The translations under genes were made by a program, and so were the position numbers. DNA of 64,000 nt from Parasphingorhabdus halotolerans (GTDB taxonomy: Bacteria > Pseudomonadota > Alphaproteobacteria > Sphingomonadales > Sphingomonadaceae), in NCBI RefSeq assembly GCF_012516475.1, contig NZ_CP051217.1, positions 2,723,501 through 2,787,500 on the forward strand, written 5' to 3'. The notes below the pieces were generated by a model. It did no database searches, had not been told where the DNA came from, and saw only the letters and a program-made list of their open reading frames with translations. Below, one piece after another: positions 17,606-26,438 of the stretch (positions are counted from its first letter, which is position 1; each line of letters starts with the position of its first letter).

Positions 17606-18574
17606 ATGGCATCAGGATCCAAAACTGTCGTTTATGCAGCGCTTGCTGGAAACAGCCTGATCGCTGTCTCAAAATTTATAGTTGCTTCCATCACTGGCAG
17701 TTCAGCAATGTTCAGCGAAGGCGTTCATTCGGTCGTCGATAGCGGAAACCAGTTGTTACTTCTATTTGGAATGAGCCGGGCGACGCGCAAGCCTGATGAG
17801 AAACATCCTTTTGGTTACGGGATGGAGTTATATTTCTATACATTCGTTGTGGCGATCCTGATTTTTGCAGTGGGTGCGGGCATTTCCATTTATGAAGGTC
17901 TACACAGCATCAGTGACCCTCAGCCGGTAAAATCGCCCGAATGGAGCTACGGCGTATTGTCACTGGCGATGGTGTTCGAAGGCGCGGCTTGGTGGGTTGC
18001 GTTCAAGGAATTTCGGCGAACCAAGGGCGACCAGTCCTGGTATGCTGCTGTTCGTAATTCCAAGGACCCAACAGTCTTTACCATTTTGTTCGAAGACAGC
18101 GCCGCCATGATGGGCCTGATGATCGCCTTTATCGGGATATTCTGTGCGCAATATTTCGACATGCCGATCCTCGATGGCATTGCGTCTATTTGCATCGGCG
18201 TTGTTCTGGCTTTTGTTGCCGTTCTGCTTGCCTTTGAGGCGAAAGGTCTACTGATTGGAGAGGCCGCTTCGCCAGCAGTCATAAAGGGCATCCATAATAT
18301 TGTGTCTGAAGATCCCCGGATCTCTGGTCTTAATGAGGTGCTCACCATGCATATGGGCCCCGACGATATATTGCTCGCCGCGAGCGTGGATTTTGACGAT
18401 AAGTTGACTGCTGACAAGGTCGAACAATGTATCACTGATTTTGAGACAACCATCAAAGAGCAGTTTCCACAAGTGAGACGGATTTTTATTGAAGCGCAAA
18501 GCTGGCGCCAGCATCATGCGACCGCGATTGCAGCCGGAGAAATGAGCGATCAGCCACCGCCCGATGGTAAATAG
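17606..18574 (+). CDS. Cation diffusion facilitator family transporter
   Basis: This 322-residue protein starts at ATG 17606 (the upstream in-frame ATG at 17570 overlaps the YihY fragment and adds an unlikely leader). It has six membrane segments, beginning VVYAALAGNSLIAVSKFIVA, with the family landmark SAMFSEGVHSVVDSGNQLLL on TM2 and the second metal-site helix TILFEDSAAMMGLMIAFIGI on TM5. A cytoplasmic C-terminal ferredoxin-like domain follows. CDF proteins export zinc, iron, manganese or related divalent ions by proton antiport. The specific metal cannot be assigned; a zntB-type gene lies 30 bases downstream, which makes a zinc role plausible. Confidence 0.9.
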   Translation: MASGSKTVVYAALAGNSLIAVSKFIVASITGSSAMFSEGVHSVVDSGNQLLLLFGMSRATRKPDEKHPFGYGMELYFYTFVVAILIFAVGAGISIYEGLHSISDPQPVKSPEWSYGVLSLAMVFEGAAWWVAFKEFRRTKGDQSWYAAVRNSKDPTVFTILFEDSAAMMGLMIAFIGIFCAQYFDMPILDGIASICIGVVLAFVAVLLAFEAKGLLIGEAASPAVIKGIHNIVSEDPRISGLNEVLTMHMGPDDILLAASVDFDDKLTADKVEQCITDFETTIKEQFPQVRRIFIEAQSWRQHHATAIAAGEMSDQPPPDGK

Positions 18575-18604
18575 GTGATTTCAGTAGTCAAAGGAGTCTA
18601 GCAA

Positions 18605-19621
18605 ATGGCCAGTGCAGTTAACCCAAAGCCTTCCGCCCATAAGGTTGAAGCCGAGGATGGACTGCTATTTGGTTGTGCGCTTGATGGCGAGGGTGGCGCG
18701 GGGCTGGTTGGGTGGAAAGAGATTGAAGACGGGAGCACAGGTGACGCTCCGTTGTGGATGCATCTTGATAACGTTTCAGAGCGCGCGATAACCTGGCTCA
18801 ATGAAAAATCGAATATCCCCGCGTCAGTGGTCAGCGCATTATTGGCCAAGGAATCGCGTCCACGCAGCCTGCGGGTTGAAGACGGGCTGTTGGTCATATT
18901 GCGCGGAGTCAATCTCAACGAAGGGGCTGAACCCGAAGACATGGTCGCGATCCGGATGTGGGTTGAGCCCAATCGTATCATCACCGTTCGCTATGAAAAA
19001 CTGCTGACCCCGCGTGATGTACTCGGCGATTTGATTGACAGTGGACATGGGCCGCACACCGCGCCGGATTTGTTTGTGTCATTGTCCGAAAAACTCTCGC
19101 TGAAAATCAATGATGTAATCATTCAGCTGGAGGATAAGCTCGGTGCGCTGGAAGAACAGGTTGAAACCGAGCAGCCGACAAAATTACGCTCCCAATTGGC
19201 GGAATCGCGGCAGGATACAGTTGCGCTGCGCCGCTATCTTTCGCCACAACGCGAGGCACTGGCAAACTTGCAATATGATGCACCGGACTGGCTGACCGCT
19301 ACCCATAAAATGGGAATTCGGGAAACCGCAGACCGGACAATGCGCTATCTGGAAGACCTCGATGCGGCTCGAGATCGGGCTGTCGTGGTTCTTGACGAAC
19401 TCGCCAATAAAATGGCTGAATCAATGAATCAGACGATGTACGCGCTTTCGATAGTCGCGGCCATATTTCTGCCAGTCAGCTTTTTAACTGGTCTGCTGGG
19501 GATCAACGTGGGAGGCATGCCGGGCGTGGATAGCGGGTTGGCTTTTTGGCTCGTATGCGGAATAATGTCGGTGGTTATTGTCTTGGAAATACTCATCCTA
19601 AAACGGCTGAAATGGATTTAA
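18605..19621 (+). CDS. zntB: ZntB-type CorA-family zinc transporter
   Basis: This 338-residue CorA-superfamily protein has a large cytoplasmic N-terminal funnel domain ending in a long helix (about residues 150-275), then two C-terminal membrane segments. The pore signature reads GINVGGMPG, the variant typical of ZntB, where CorA has GMN. ZntB carries zinc (or cadmium) across the inner membrane, reported as proton-coupled uptake. AAAGGAG precedes the start. It follows a CDF transporter and is followed 3 bases later by an MscS-type channel, so these form a small ion-homeostasis operon. Confidence 0.9.
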   Translation: MASAVNPKPSAHKVEAEDGLLFGCALDGEGGAGLVGWKEIEDGSTGDAPLWMHLDNVSERAITWLNEKSNIPASVVSALLAKESRPRSLRVEDGLLVILRGVNLNEGAEPEDMVAIRMWVEPNRIITVRYEKLLTPRDVLGDLIDSGHGPHTAPDLFVSLSEKLSLKINDVIIQLEDKLGALEEQVETEQPTKLRSQLAESRQDTVALRRYLSPQREALANLQYDAPDWLTATHKMGIRETADRTMRYLEDLDAARDRAVVVLDELANKMAESMNQTMYALSIVAAIFLPVSFLTGLLGINVGGMPGVDSGLAFWLVCGIMSVVIVLEILILKRLKWI

Positions 19622-19624
19622 TAT

Positions 19625-20995
19625 ATGATTGATCTTGCCATCCATGCCGCGGCTAGCCTTCCCGATGTCCAGGATATTCCTTCGCTCGGTGAAATTGGTG
19701 GCCTGTTCACGCAATGGGGCAGTTTTTTCAATGCCTTCTTCAATCTCCTCACCGCCGAACTGCAATCGAACACGATCTGGCTGCAACTAGGCGGCATCGT
19801 TGTTTCGCTCGTTCTGGCGCTTATCATCACCCGGATATTACGGGCGTCTACCGGGCAGTTTTTCTCTGCCATTGCGGAATCTTTTCGTGGCGGGCGCTAT
19901 GAGGCAGTAGCGAGGAGCCTGGTTTATCCGGCGGTCGCGGGCAGCATATTGTGGCTGATCATTTCCGGTTTCGCCGGCCGGGGTATTCCGGTTGACTTTA
20001 TGCGCATTGTCGGAGCTATACTGGTCGCCAACGTGATCATTCGCGCCTTTGCATTGACCAGCAAGGATATGTTCTGGCGCTGGACCATCATTACGATCAC
20101 TTCGATGATGGCAATGCTCGTAGTTTTGCGGTTATTTGCGCCGCTCGTGTCGTTCATCGATAGTCTCGCCATACCGCTGGGCGAGGATCTGTCGCTGCTC
20201 GACATAGGCAAGATATTGTTGATTGCTATCGGCCTGGTCTGGGGCGCGTCGTTTCTTTCGCGGATTATCGAAGCGCGCTTGAACAAGTCCGAGCGGATGA
20301 CGCCTTCGGTACGCGGGCTGTTCAGCCAGCTGATCCGGATATTGATGATTGGTGTTGCGATTTTCTTCGCTCTAAGCATGGTCGGCATCGACCTGACCGC
20401 CTTTGCCGTGTTCACTGGCGCTCTGGGCGTTGGCATTGGCTTTGGTCTCCAGTCGATTTTCTCAAACTTCGTCGCTGGCATTATCATCATTCTCGAAAAG
20501 ACGCTCAAGGTTGGTGATTTTATTGATCTGGAGGGCGGCATCACCGGAGAAGTACGTGAAATCAACGTCCGCAGCACACTGATCACAACCAATGACAATA
20601 TTGATATGCTGATTCCGAATTCGGAGTTTATCAACAAGCGCGTAATTAACTGGACGTTGCGCGAAGCCAAGCGGCGCATCCATGTGCCGGTCGGAGTCGC
20701 CTATGGAACGGACAAGGATCTTGTCAAAAAGGCGATATTGGAGGCGGCGGACAATGTGGAGTTCACGCTAAAAGGCTTCAAAAACCGCAAACCCGATGTC
20801 TGGTTGGTGAATTTCGGCGATAGCAGTCTCGATTTTGAACTGGTCGTTTGGCTAACCGACGAGGCGACCAAGAGACCAGCCAAGGTCCATGCGACCTATT
20901 GCTGGGAAATTGAAACAGCACTGGCGAAATATGATATCACCATCCCATTCCCGCAGCGCGATCTGCATATGATCAAGAACGCCACCGAGGACTAG
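19625..20995 (+). CDS. Mechanosensitive channel of the MscS family
   Basis: This 456-residue protein has four to five hydrophobic segments ahead of the MscS core. The pore helix TM3 and upper beta domain read AFAVFTGALGVGIGFGLQSI, then FSNFVAGIIIILEKTLKVGD and LIPNSEFINKRVINWTL, all MscS hallmarks. A cytoplasmic alpha/beta cage domain completes it. It opens under membrane tension to release solutes on hypo-osmotic shock. It is longer than E. coli MscS (286 residues), with extra N-terminal membrane helices, so it belongs to one of the mid-sized MscS-like subfamilies. The start lies 3 bases after the zntB stop. Confidence 0.9.
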   Translation: MIDLAIHAAASLPDVQDIPSLGEIGGLFTQWGSFFNAFFNLLTAELQSNTIWLQLGGIVVSLVLALIITRILRASTGQFFSAIAESFRGGRYEAVARSLVYPAVAGSILWLIISGFAGRGIPVDFMRIVGAILVANVIIRAFALTSKDMFWRWTIITITSMMAMLVVLRLFAPLVSFIDSLAIPLGEDLSLLDIGKILLIAIGLVWGASFLSRIIEARLNKSERMTPSVRGLFSQLIRILMIGVAIFFALSMVGIDLTAFAVFTGALGVGIGFGLQSIFSNFVAGIIIILEKTLKVGDFIDLEGGITGEVREINVRSTLITTNDNIDMLIPNSEFINKRVINWTLREAKRRIHVPVGVAYGTDKDLVKKAILEAADNVEFTLKGFKNRKPDVWLVNFGDSSLDFELVVWLTDEATKRPAKVHATYCWEIETALAKYDITIPFPQRDLHMIKNATED

Positions 20996-21488
20996 GGACT
21001 ATTCTCTGATTTGATCAACGCAGCAGGTCAGGAGTTAATTGCAAAACGACCGAAGTCCCTCCGCCTTCTTTGGCTCTCCATCTCAAAATCATCCTGACAC
21101 ATCCAGCCCGTTGGTAATGAAGCAGCGAACGACGGTGTATTTTTCGAAGCCATCACCGCCGCATAAAGCTATAGGACCGACCATGACCCACGCGTGAGCA
21201 TCCTCTCCGTCGTCAGTACATTTGGCACTGACGGCTGCGCAATTTAGCGGAGCATTGGTTCCATCTGGTTGGTTGATATTAAGCGGCAAGCTTGCGATAC
21301 AGCAACCCGAATAGTTGGATTAGCAGAGTTCTTGGCTGAATTCTTATCTTTGAAAAGACTTCGAAAATCATGCTTCTCTTTGGTGCACCATGCCGACAAG
21401 ACTCATAAATACATGGATTACGCCGAGATAGGCCCGTTGAACATAAGGGGAGGCCCCCGGTCTTGAAATGGGTGCCAAGGTTAACCCG
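20996..21488. other. Intergenic region, no gene supported
   Basis: These 493 bases separate the MscS gene from the convergent monooxygenase gene. A minus-strand open stretch (21289-21089) encodes about 66 Cys-containing residues but has only a TTG start, no ribosome-binding site and no recognisable family. I see no clear terminator hairpin. Confidence 0.4.
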
Positions 21489-22937
21489 CTATGAAAATTC
21501 AAATGCTTCAAGCTCTGGCTTGGCCATTGCATCCTCAAATGCTTGATAATCCCAGGGCCAAGTTATCGGAACGCCGGTGCTATCAAGATACCAGCTTGTG
21601 CAGCCCGATCCGAATATGCTGTTCTTTGCAGCAGTGACGCGCTTTTTTTCGTAAGTGGCCAAAGCTTCGTCTGTCACGGTAACGGCTTTTGCGTTTTCAG
21701 TCAGCAACGGTGCGAGCAGCTGCTCGATATAATCCCACTGTTTCTCGGCAATATCGATCAGTGAAAAATTGCCAACCGGCGACGTTGGTCCGTTGAGCAT
21801 AAACAGATTGGGGAAATCCGGGATCATAATCGCGTAATAGGCAACACAGCGTTCCGCCCATGCGGCTTCCAGGTCTGCTCCATTTTGCCCCTTGATTTCT
21901 ATGGGCCGAAGGAAACGGTCGCTATGATATCCGGTTGCGATCGCAAGAATGTCAACCTCGTGGAGCGTGCCATCTTCCATAACGATGCCCTCCGGCACAA
22001 TGCGCTCGATCTCTCCGACGATCGTTTCCACATTTGGTAGTTGCGCGGCCTGGTAATAGTCGGGCGAATAGATCAGCCGCTTGCAGGCGGCACGATAATC
22101 GGGGGTCAGCTTGGCACGCAATATAGGATCAACCACGGATTGTTCGAGATTGCTGCGGCAAAAATCCTCTATCTCCGCCATCTCCAAAGAATCCGGATTT
22201 GCGATGGCGGTGGTGAAACGGCGTACGCGGAACCAATATTCTTCGTCATAGCGAATGGCATCTATCGCGGCGCGGTCGGCGCGAAATGCTGCCTTTTCTG
22301 CTTCGCTATATTCTTGGGCGGGGATCGGCATGATCCATTGCGGCGAGCGTTGAAAATGCTTGATCTCATGTCCGGCCTTGCCCAGCGCGGTTGCCATTTG
22401 AACACCGGTTGAACCATTGCCAATAATGCCAATCCGTTTGCCCGACAGATCGACACTATTATCCCATCGCGCCGTATGCATTGCCGTGCCGGCAAAGCTA
22501 TCAAGACCCGCAATGTCAGGCCAGCGCGGGTGGTGCAGGACGCCGGTAGCGCCGATAACGATATCCGCATGATGGCTCTCACCATTGGACAGTTCCATAT
22601 CCCAATGGCCATCACTCCAGACCATGCGCTTGACTTCGGCGTTAAAGCTTATCAGCGGACGGATATTATAGTCAGCAACGACCTTTTTGAAATATTCCTG
22701 TATCTCTGGTCCCGAGACATTGAGCGCGCTCCACTCGGGATTGGGAGCGAATTCATAAGTGTAACAATGCGCAGGAACATCGCAGTTCAGACCGGGATAA
22801 ACATTGTCCCGCCACGTCCCGCCGATCTCATCAGCCTTTTCGAATATCCGGACATTTTCATGGCCCGCCTCGCGTAGTTTAATGGCCGCCAATATTCCGG
22901 ACATGCCGGCACCGATAATTGCAAAGCGTTTTGTCAT
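21489..22937 (-). CDS. Baeyer-Villiger-type flavin monooxygenase
   Basis: This 482-residue class B flavoprotein monooxygenase has an FAD-binding GAGMSG near residue 8, followed by EKADEIGGTWRDNVYPG, typical of the BVMO/FMO group. A second nucleotide motif GNGSTG for NADPH lies in the middle. FAGTAMHTARW matches the Baeyer-Villiger fingerprint F-x-G-x3-H-x3-W. It would insert oxygen next to a ketone, giving an ester or lactone, or oxidise a heteroatom. It is the last gene of the minus-strand operon aldolase-SDR-BVMO, starting 2 bases after the SDR stop. An SDR-made ketone is a natural substrate for it. Confidence 0.92.
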   Translation of the reverse strand: MTKRFAIIGAGMSGILAAIKLREAGHENVRIFEKADEIGGTWRDNVYPGLNCDVPAHCYTYEFAPNPEWSALNVSGPEIQEYFKKVVADYNIRPLISFNAEVKRMVWSDGHWDMELSNGESHHADIVIGATGVLHHPRWPDIAGLDSFAGTAMHTARWDNSVDLSGKRIGIIGNGSTGVQMATALGKAGHEIKHFQRSPQWIMPIPAQEYSEAEKAAFRADRAAIDAIRYDEEYWFRVRRFTTAIANPDSLEMAEIEDFCRSNLEQSVVDPILRAKLTPDYRAACKRLIYSPDYYQAAQLPNVETIVGEIERIVPEGIVMEDGTLHEVDILAIATGYHSDRFLRPIEIKGQNGADLEAAWAERCVAYYAIMIPDFPNLFMLNGPTSPVGNFSLIDIAEKQWDYIEQLLAPLLTENAKAVTVTDEALATYEKKRVTAAKNSIFGSGCTSWYLDSTGVPITWPWDYQAFEDAMAKPELEAFEFS

Positions 22938-22938
22938 C

Positions 22939-23742
22939 TCATTCTCTATCCCCGCTTAATAGGTTGAAACTGGCTGGAGGCCGCCGCTCCAATATCATTT
23001 CGGTCCGTTCACGCAGCGCTGGGTCGAGCGCTTCGGGTTGCGGCACAATCCAATATTCGCCGCGTTCAATGGCGTCAAAAACCAGCGGAGCAAATTCATC
23101 GGGCATCATGCCATTTTCGTCGTTCATATCCCGCAACATGGTCATAAATTCAGCGGTCGCCGCCGGGGCATGCTCATCCATAATCGCGCTTTTCACCGGA
23201 CCGGGAGCGAGCAGCGAGACATGAACCTTGCTGCCTGTTGCTATGAGTTCCCCCGCCAGTGCTTCGGAAATGGCGACAACCGCAAATTTGGTCGCAGAAT
23301 AGGGTGCCATGAACGGGGATGTCAAAAACCCGCCCACAGAGGATGTGTTGATAATGCGCGACGGACGATCCGCTGCAATCAGACGCGGCACAAAGGCGCG
23401 GATTACGTTGACCACACCGCCAATATTAATGTCGAGCGAGCGCTGCCAAGTCGCAGCGTCAATTTCCCAGCTCAGTCCGCTGGACAGGACGCCGGCATTG
23501 TTAAACAAAAGATCGACTTCGCCAAACCGGTCATAGGCGGCCTCGGCTAGCGATTGAACGGCGGCCTCATCGCGAACATCGGTGGGAACAGCAATGACTT
23601 CGGTTGAGAGACTATCCGCCACTTCTTTCACCGCCGGCGCATCCCAATCCGCCAGCACCAGTTTCATACCGAGCGATGCCGCATGGTGCGCCAATCCCGC
23701 TCCAATGCCGCTTGCCGCACCTGTGATTACCGCAACTGTCAT
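22939..23742 (-). CDS. SDR-family oxidoreductase
   Basis: This 267-residue classical short-chain dehydrogenase has the cofactor motif TGAASGIGAG at residues 7-16, an NNAGVLSSG segment, and the catalytic serine and YxxxK in INTSSVGGFLT and MAPYSATKFAVVA. Acidic D34 after the second strand (LVLADWDAP) suggests NAD(H) preference. It probably oxidises an alcohol to the ketone used by the Baeyer-Villiger enzyme encoded directly downstream, or the reverse. Its ATG overlaps the stop of the aldolase gene by four bases. Confidence 0.9.
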   Translation of the reverse strand: MTVAVITGAASGIGAGLAHHAASLGMKLVLADWDAPAVKEVADSLSTEVIAVPTDVRDEAAVQSLAEAAYDRFGEVDLLFNNAGVLSSGLSWEIDAATWQRSLDINIGGVVNVIRAFVPRLIAADRPSRIINTSSVGGFLTSPFMAPYSATKFAVVAISEALAGELIATGSKVHVSLLAPGPVKSAIMDEHAPAATAEFMTMLRDMNDENGMMPDEFAPLVFDAIERGEYWIVPQPEALDPALRERTEMILERRPPASFNLLSGDRE

Positions 23743-24545
23743 GCTCCGCTCTCCTTGATTGCGTTCGCTCCATCCTCACCAAGCACGCGAGCGTCCAGAC
23801 GGATTTCCTTGCGCGCCATTGCTTCCCACAGAAACGGGAAGCCAAGATCATCGGACATTTGTGCCATGCGCAAGCTTTCGGGATCGGTGATGTGTTGCCC
23901 TCCGCCTAGCACCTCGACTTGCCACGCCAACCGGCAGCGATGCTCCAGCGTGATCGCCCGCAGATGCGCCTGACTAATATCTTTGGCGACCACGAACACG
24001 CCATGGTTTTTCAGGATCGCCCATTTTTCGTTGCCAAGAGCCTCAGCTGCGGCCTCAGCCTCTGAAGCGCCATCGACCGTTCCGGCATATTCGTCATAAA
24101 AAACCGGATCGCCCTCGACCTGACCCGATGTTTGGTCATAGATTGGTGGTACGCGTCCAGAAGCTGACCACACCAACCCCCAGCGCGGATGATTGTGGAT
24201 GACGACTTTCAGATCATGACGACGCTGATGCACCGCCAAATGCAGTCCGATAGCCGGGGTGACGTTCCATTCCCCTTCAATTACTGATCCATTGCCATCC
24301 AAGCGGATGATGTCGTCGGCGGTCACTTCGTCCCATGCGAGTTCCCAGGGATTGACGAGAAAGCTGCCATCCGGTTCTGCGAGGGTAACATGTCCCGCAA
24401 CATGATCGTCATATCCTTCACGGTGTAGTGCCCGGCACAATAGTGCCAGTTCCTGATGCGCGGTCAATTCGGGTAGCAGCGGATAGCGGCCTGGTCTTGG
24501 AGCCAGCTTTTGGAGCATGGGGTTGCTTCGAACCGGTGCATTCAT
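23739..24545 (-). CDS. Class II aldolase/adducin family protein
   Basis: This 268-residue protein has the zinc-dependent class II aldolase fold: LALLCRALHREGYDDHVAGH at the N-terminus, the metal-binding VVIHNHPRWGLVWSASGR with its His pair, and WAILKNHGVFVVAKD with the third His. Family members cleave aldols such as fuculose-phosphate, decarboxylate, or act as adducin-like proteins; those in catabolic clusters often have unknown substrates. It is the first gene of the minus-strand operon and faces the AtuA-family gene across a 161-base interval that contains an inverted repeat. Confidence 0.88.
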   Translation of the reverse strand: MNAPVRSNPMLQKLAPRPGRYPLLPELTAHQELALLCRALHREGYDDHVAGHVTLAEPDGSFLVNPWELAWDEVTADDIIRLDGNGSVIEGEWNVTPAIGLHLAVHQRRHDLKVVIHNHPRWGLVWSASGRVPPIYDQTSGQVEGDPVFYDEYAGTVDGASEAEAAAEALGNEKWAILKNHGVFVVAKDISQAHLRAITLEHRCRLAWQVEVLGGGQHITDPESLRMAQMSDDLGFPFLWEAMARKEIRLDARVLGEDGANAIKESGA

Positions 24546-24642
24546 TGGCTGTTCCCCTTCGAGGCATTGGAAGCGTCAAGAAATTCGGCATATTTCTCAA
24601 TTTACATATCATTTTTTAACGCGTTTAACGATTTTTATAGCA

Positions 24643-24664
24643 TTTACGCGTTTGTTTGCGTAAA
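24643..24664. promoter_or_regulatory. Inverted repeat in the aldolase/AtuA divergent promoter region
   Basis: TTTACGC (24643-24649) and GCGTAAA (24658-24664) are perfect reverse complements separated by 8 bases. They lie in the AT-rich interval between the divergent aldolase (start 24545) and AtuA-family (start 24707) genes, where one bound regulator could control both. The cognate regulator is not obvious in the window. Confidence 0.45.
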
Positions 24665-24706
24665 AATCAAGTCAATTAATTACGAATATGTTGAGTGGAG
24701 AGTATT

Positions 24707-26434
24707 TTGGATCAATCAATAGATAAAGTTGTTCGCATTGGTGGCGGTAGCGCGTTCTTTATCGACAGCGCCATGGCGGTGCCCCAACTTCTCGCTACCA
24801 ATGTAGATTACATAATGTTTGATTATCTCGCCGAGGGCGCGATGGGGCTGTTTGGCCGGATGCGGCAGGAGGATGCGAAAAGCGGCTATCCTTCCGATTT
24901 TATGGATGTCCATGTCGGGCCGTTTCTGCAACAGATTGCCGAAAAAAGCGTGCGTATTATTGCCAATGCGGGCGCGGTTAATCCGGCTGGTTTGGCTAGC
25001 GATGTGCGAAGCAAGATTGACGAACTTGGATTAAAACTCAAAGTCGCCTGCATCTCAGGTGATGATTTGATGGATCGTGCGGCAGACTTAGCCGGCACAC
25101 CGGACATGTTCACCGGTGCACTGCTACCTTCATCAGGATATACGAGTATCAACGCCTATCTGGGTGCAATGCCAATAGCGGCAGCATTGGCGGATGGAGC
25201 GGATATCGTAATCACCGGCCGCACGGTGGACTCCGCGCTGACACTGGGGCCGCTAATTCATGAATTTGGTTGGGCCGTCGATGACTGGGATCGGCTTGCC
25301 GCTGGTACGGTTGCAGGCCATTTGATTGAATGCAGCGGACAAGTGACAGGCGGAACCTTCACCGATTGGCGCGATGTCGAGGGATGGGAGAATATTGGTT
25401 CGCCCATTGCAGAATGCCGTGCCGATGGCAGCTGTATAATTACCAAGCCAGAGAATAGTGGCGGGCTAGTGTCCGTTGGTACGGTAGCCGAACAATTGTT
25501 GTATGAAGTGGGCGATCCGCAGACTTATTTTGTGCCTGATGTAGTTTGCGATTTCACTCAGGTTACCTTGGAGCAAGTCGGCGATGACCGGGTGCGCGTT
25601 ACCGGTGCTAAAGGTTATTCGGCGACAGATAGCTTAAAGGCTTGCGCAACCTGGGATGATGGTTGGCGCGGAATTGCTTATCAGCCGATAATCGGTCCAG
25701 ACGCCCGTGCCAAGGCAAAGAAGCAGGCTGCAGCAATGTTTGCGCGTGGCAGCATGATGCTGCGCGGTCGCGGAATGGCCGACTGGCTGCGGACAGAAGC
25801 TGTTATGATTGGTGGCAATGAAGAAATCCTGCTCAAGCTAATCGTCGAACATGACGATATGCTGCCCTGTCAGATGTTTGCCCGTGAACAGTTTTCTTCG
25901 ATTTCTGCAATGTCGCCGGGGACGAGCGTTAGCTTCGGTATACAGATACAGCCGGTGATGCATTTGGGATCATTTCTGGTTCCGAAAACTGGTGTGATCG
26001 CGCAGATTAATGGAGAAAATTTTTTAGAGAATGTTCAGTCGGGATTTGCGCCAGCAATGATAGAGCGCCCGCCAGTGCCCAAGCTCGATACCGAAACGCT
26101 TGAGACGGTGCCGCTCGAAAAACTGGCGTTTGCAAGAAGCGGCGAAAAGGGTGAGATGATCAACATCGCGATCATCGCCCGCAAGCCTGAAAATCTTGCA
26201 TCGTTGCGTAGTTCGCTAACGGAGGCTTCGCTCACGGATTGGTTTACCGATCTGGGCCGGTTTACGGTGACGACTTATGATGTGCCGGGTATCGACGCCT
26301 TTAACATCACGCTTGATGGCGCGTTGCCGGGCGGAATAAACCAAAGCCAGCGGCTTGATCCGGCGGCCAAGTCCATTGCGCAGCGGCTGATGAACTTTCC
26401 TGTTTCTGTGCCACCCCGAATACGCAGGGTTTAG
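24707..26434 (+). CDS. AtuA-family protein with fused ferredoxin-fold domain
   Basis: I place the start at TTG 24707 because GGAG lies 6 bases upstream; GTG at 24695 is an alternative that would include that site in the coding region. The about 575-residue protein begins VVRIGGGSAFFIDS and continues with the AtuA signatures NVDYIMFDYLAEGAMGLFGR, NAGAVNPAG and VITGRTVDSALTLGPLIHEF. About 100 residues at the C-terminus (LEKLAFARSGEKGEMINIAI) match the AtuA-like ferredoxin-fold domain. AtuA is required for acyclic terpene use in pseudomonads; its reaction is not firmly known. Neighbouring BVMO, SDR, aldolase and Coq4-like genes suggest breakdown of a terpenoid or alicyclic compound. Confidence 0.87.
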   Translation: MDQSIDKVVRIGGGSAFFIDSAMAVPQLLATNVDYIMFDYLAEGAMGLFGRMRQEDAKSGYPSDFMDVHVGPFLQQIAEKSVRIIANAGAVNPAGLASDVRSKIDELGLKLKVACISGDDLMDRAADLAGTPDMFTGALLPSSGYTSINAYLGAMPIAAALADGADIVITGRTVDSALTLGPLIHEFGWAVDDWDRLAAGTVAGHLIECSGQVTGGTFTDWRDVEGWENIGSPIAECRADGSCIITKPENSGGLVSVGTVAEQLLYEVGDPQTYFVPDVVCDFTQVTLEQVGDDRVRVTGAKGYSATDSLKACATWDDGWRGIAYQPIIGPDARAKAKKQAAAMFARGSMMLRGRGMADWLRTEAVMIGGNEEILLKLIVEHDDMLPCQMFAREQFSSISAMSPGTSVSFGIQIQPVMHLGSFLVPKTGVIAQINGENFLENVQSGFAPAMIERPPVPKLDTETLETVPLEKLAFARSGEKGEMINIAIIARKPENLASLRSSLTEASLTDWFTDLGRFTVTTYDVPGIDAFNITLDGALPGGINQSQRLDPAAKSIAQRLMNFPVSVPPRIRRV

Positions 26435-26438
26435 CTAA

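Noticed and set aside
21089..21289. Minus-strand open frame of 66 residues with several cysteines
   Set aside because: Only a TTG start, no ribosome-binding site, no signal or known family; upstream in-frame extension stops quickly. A fragment cannot be excluded.
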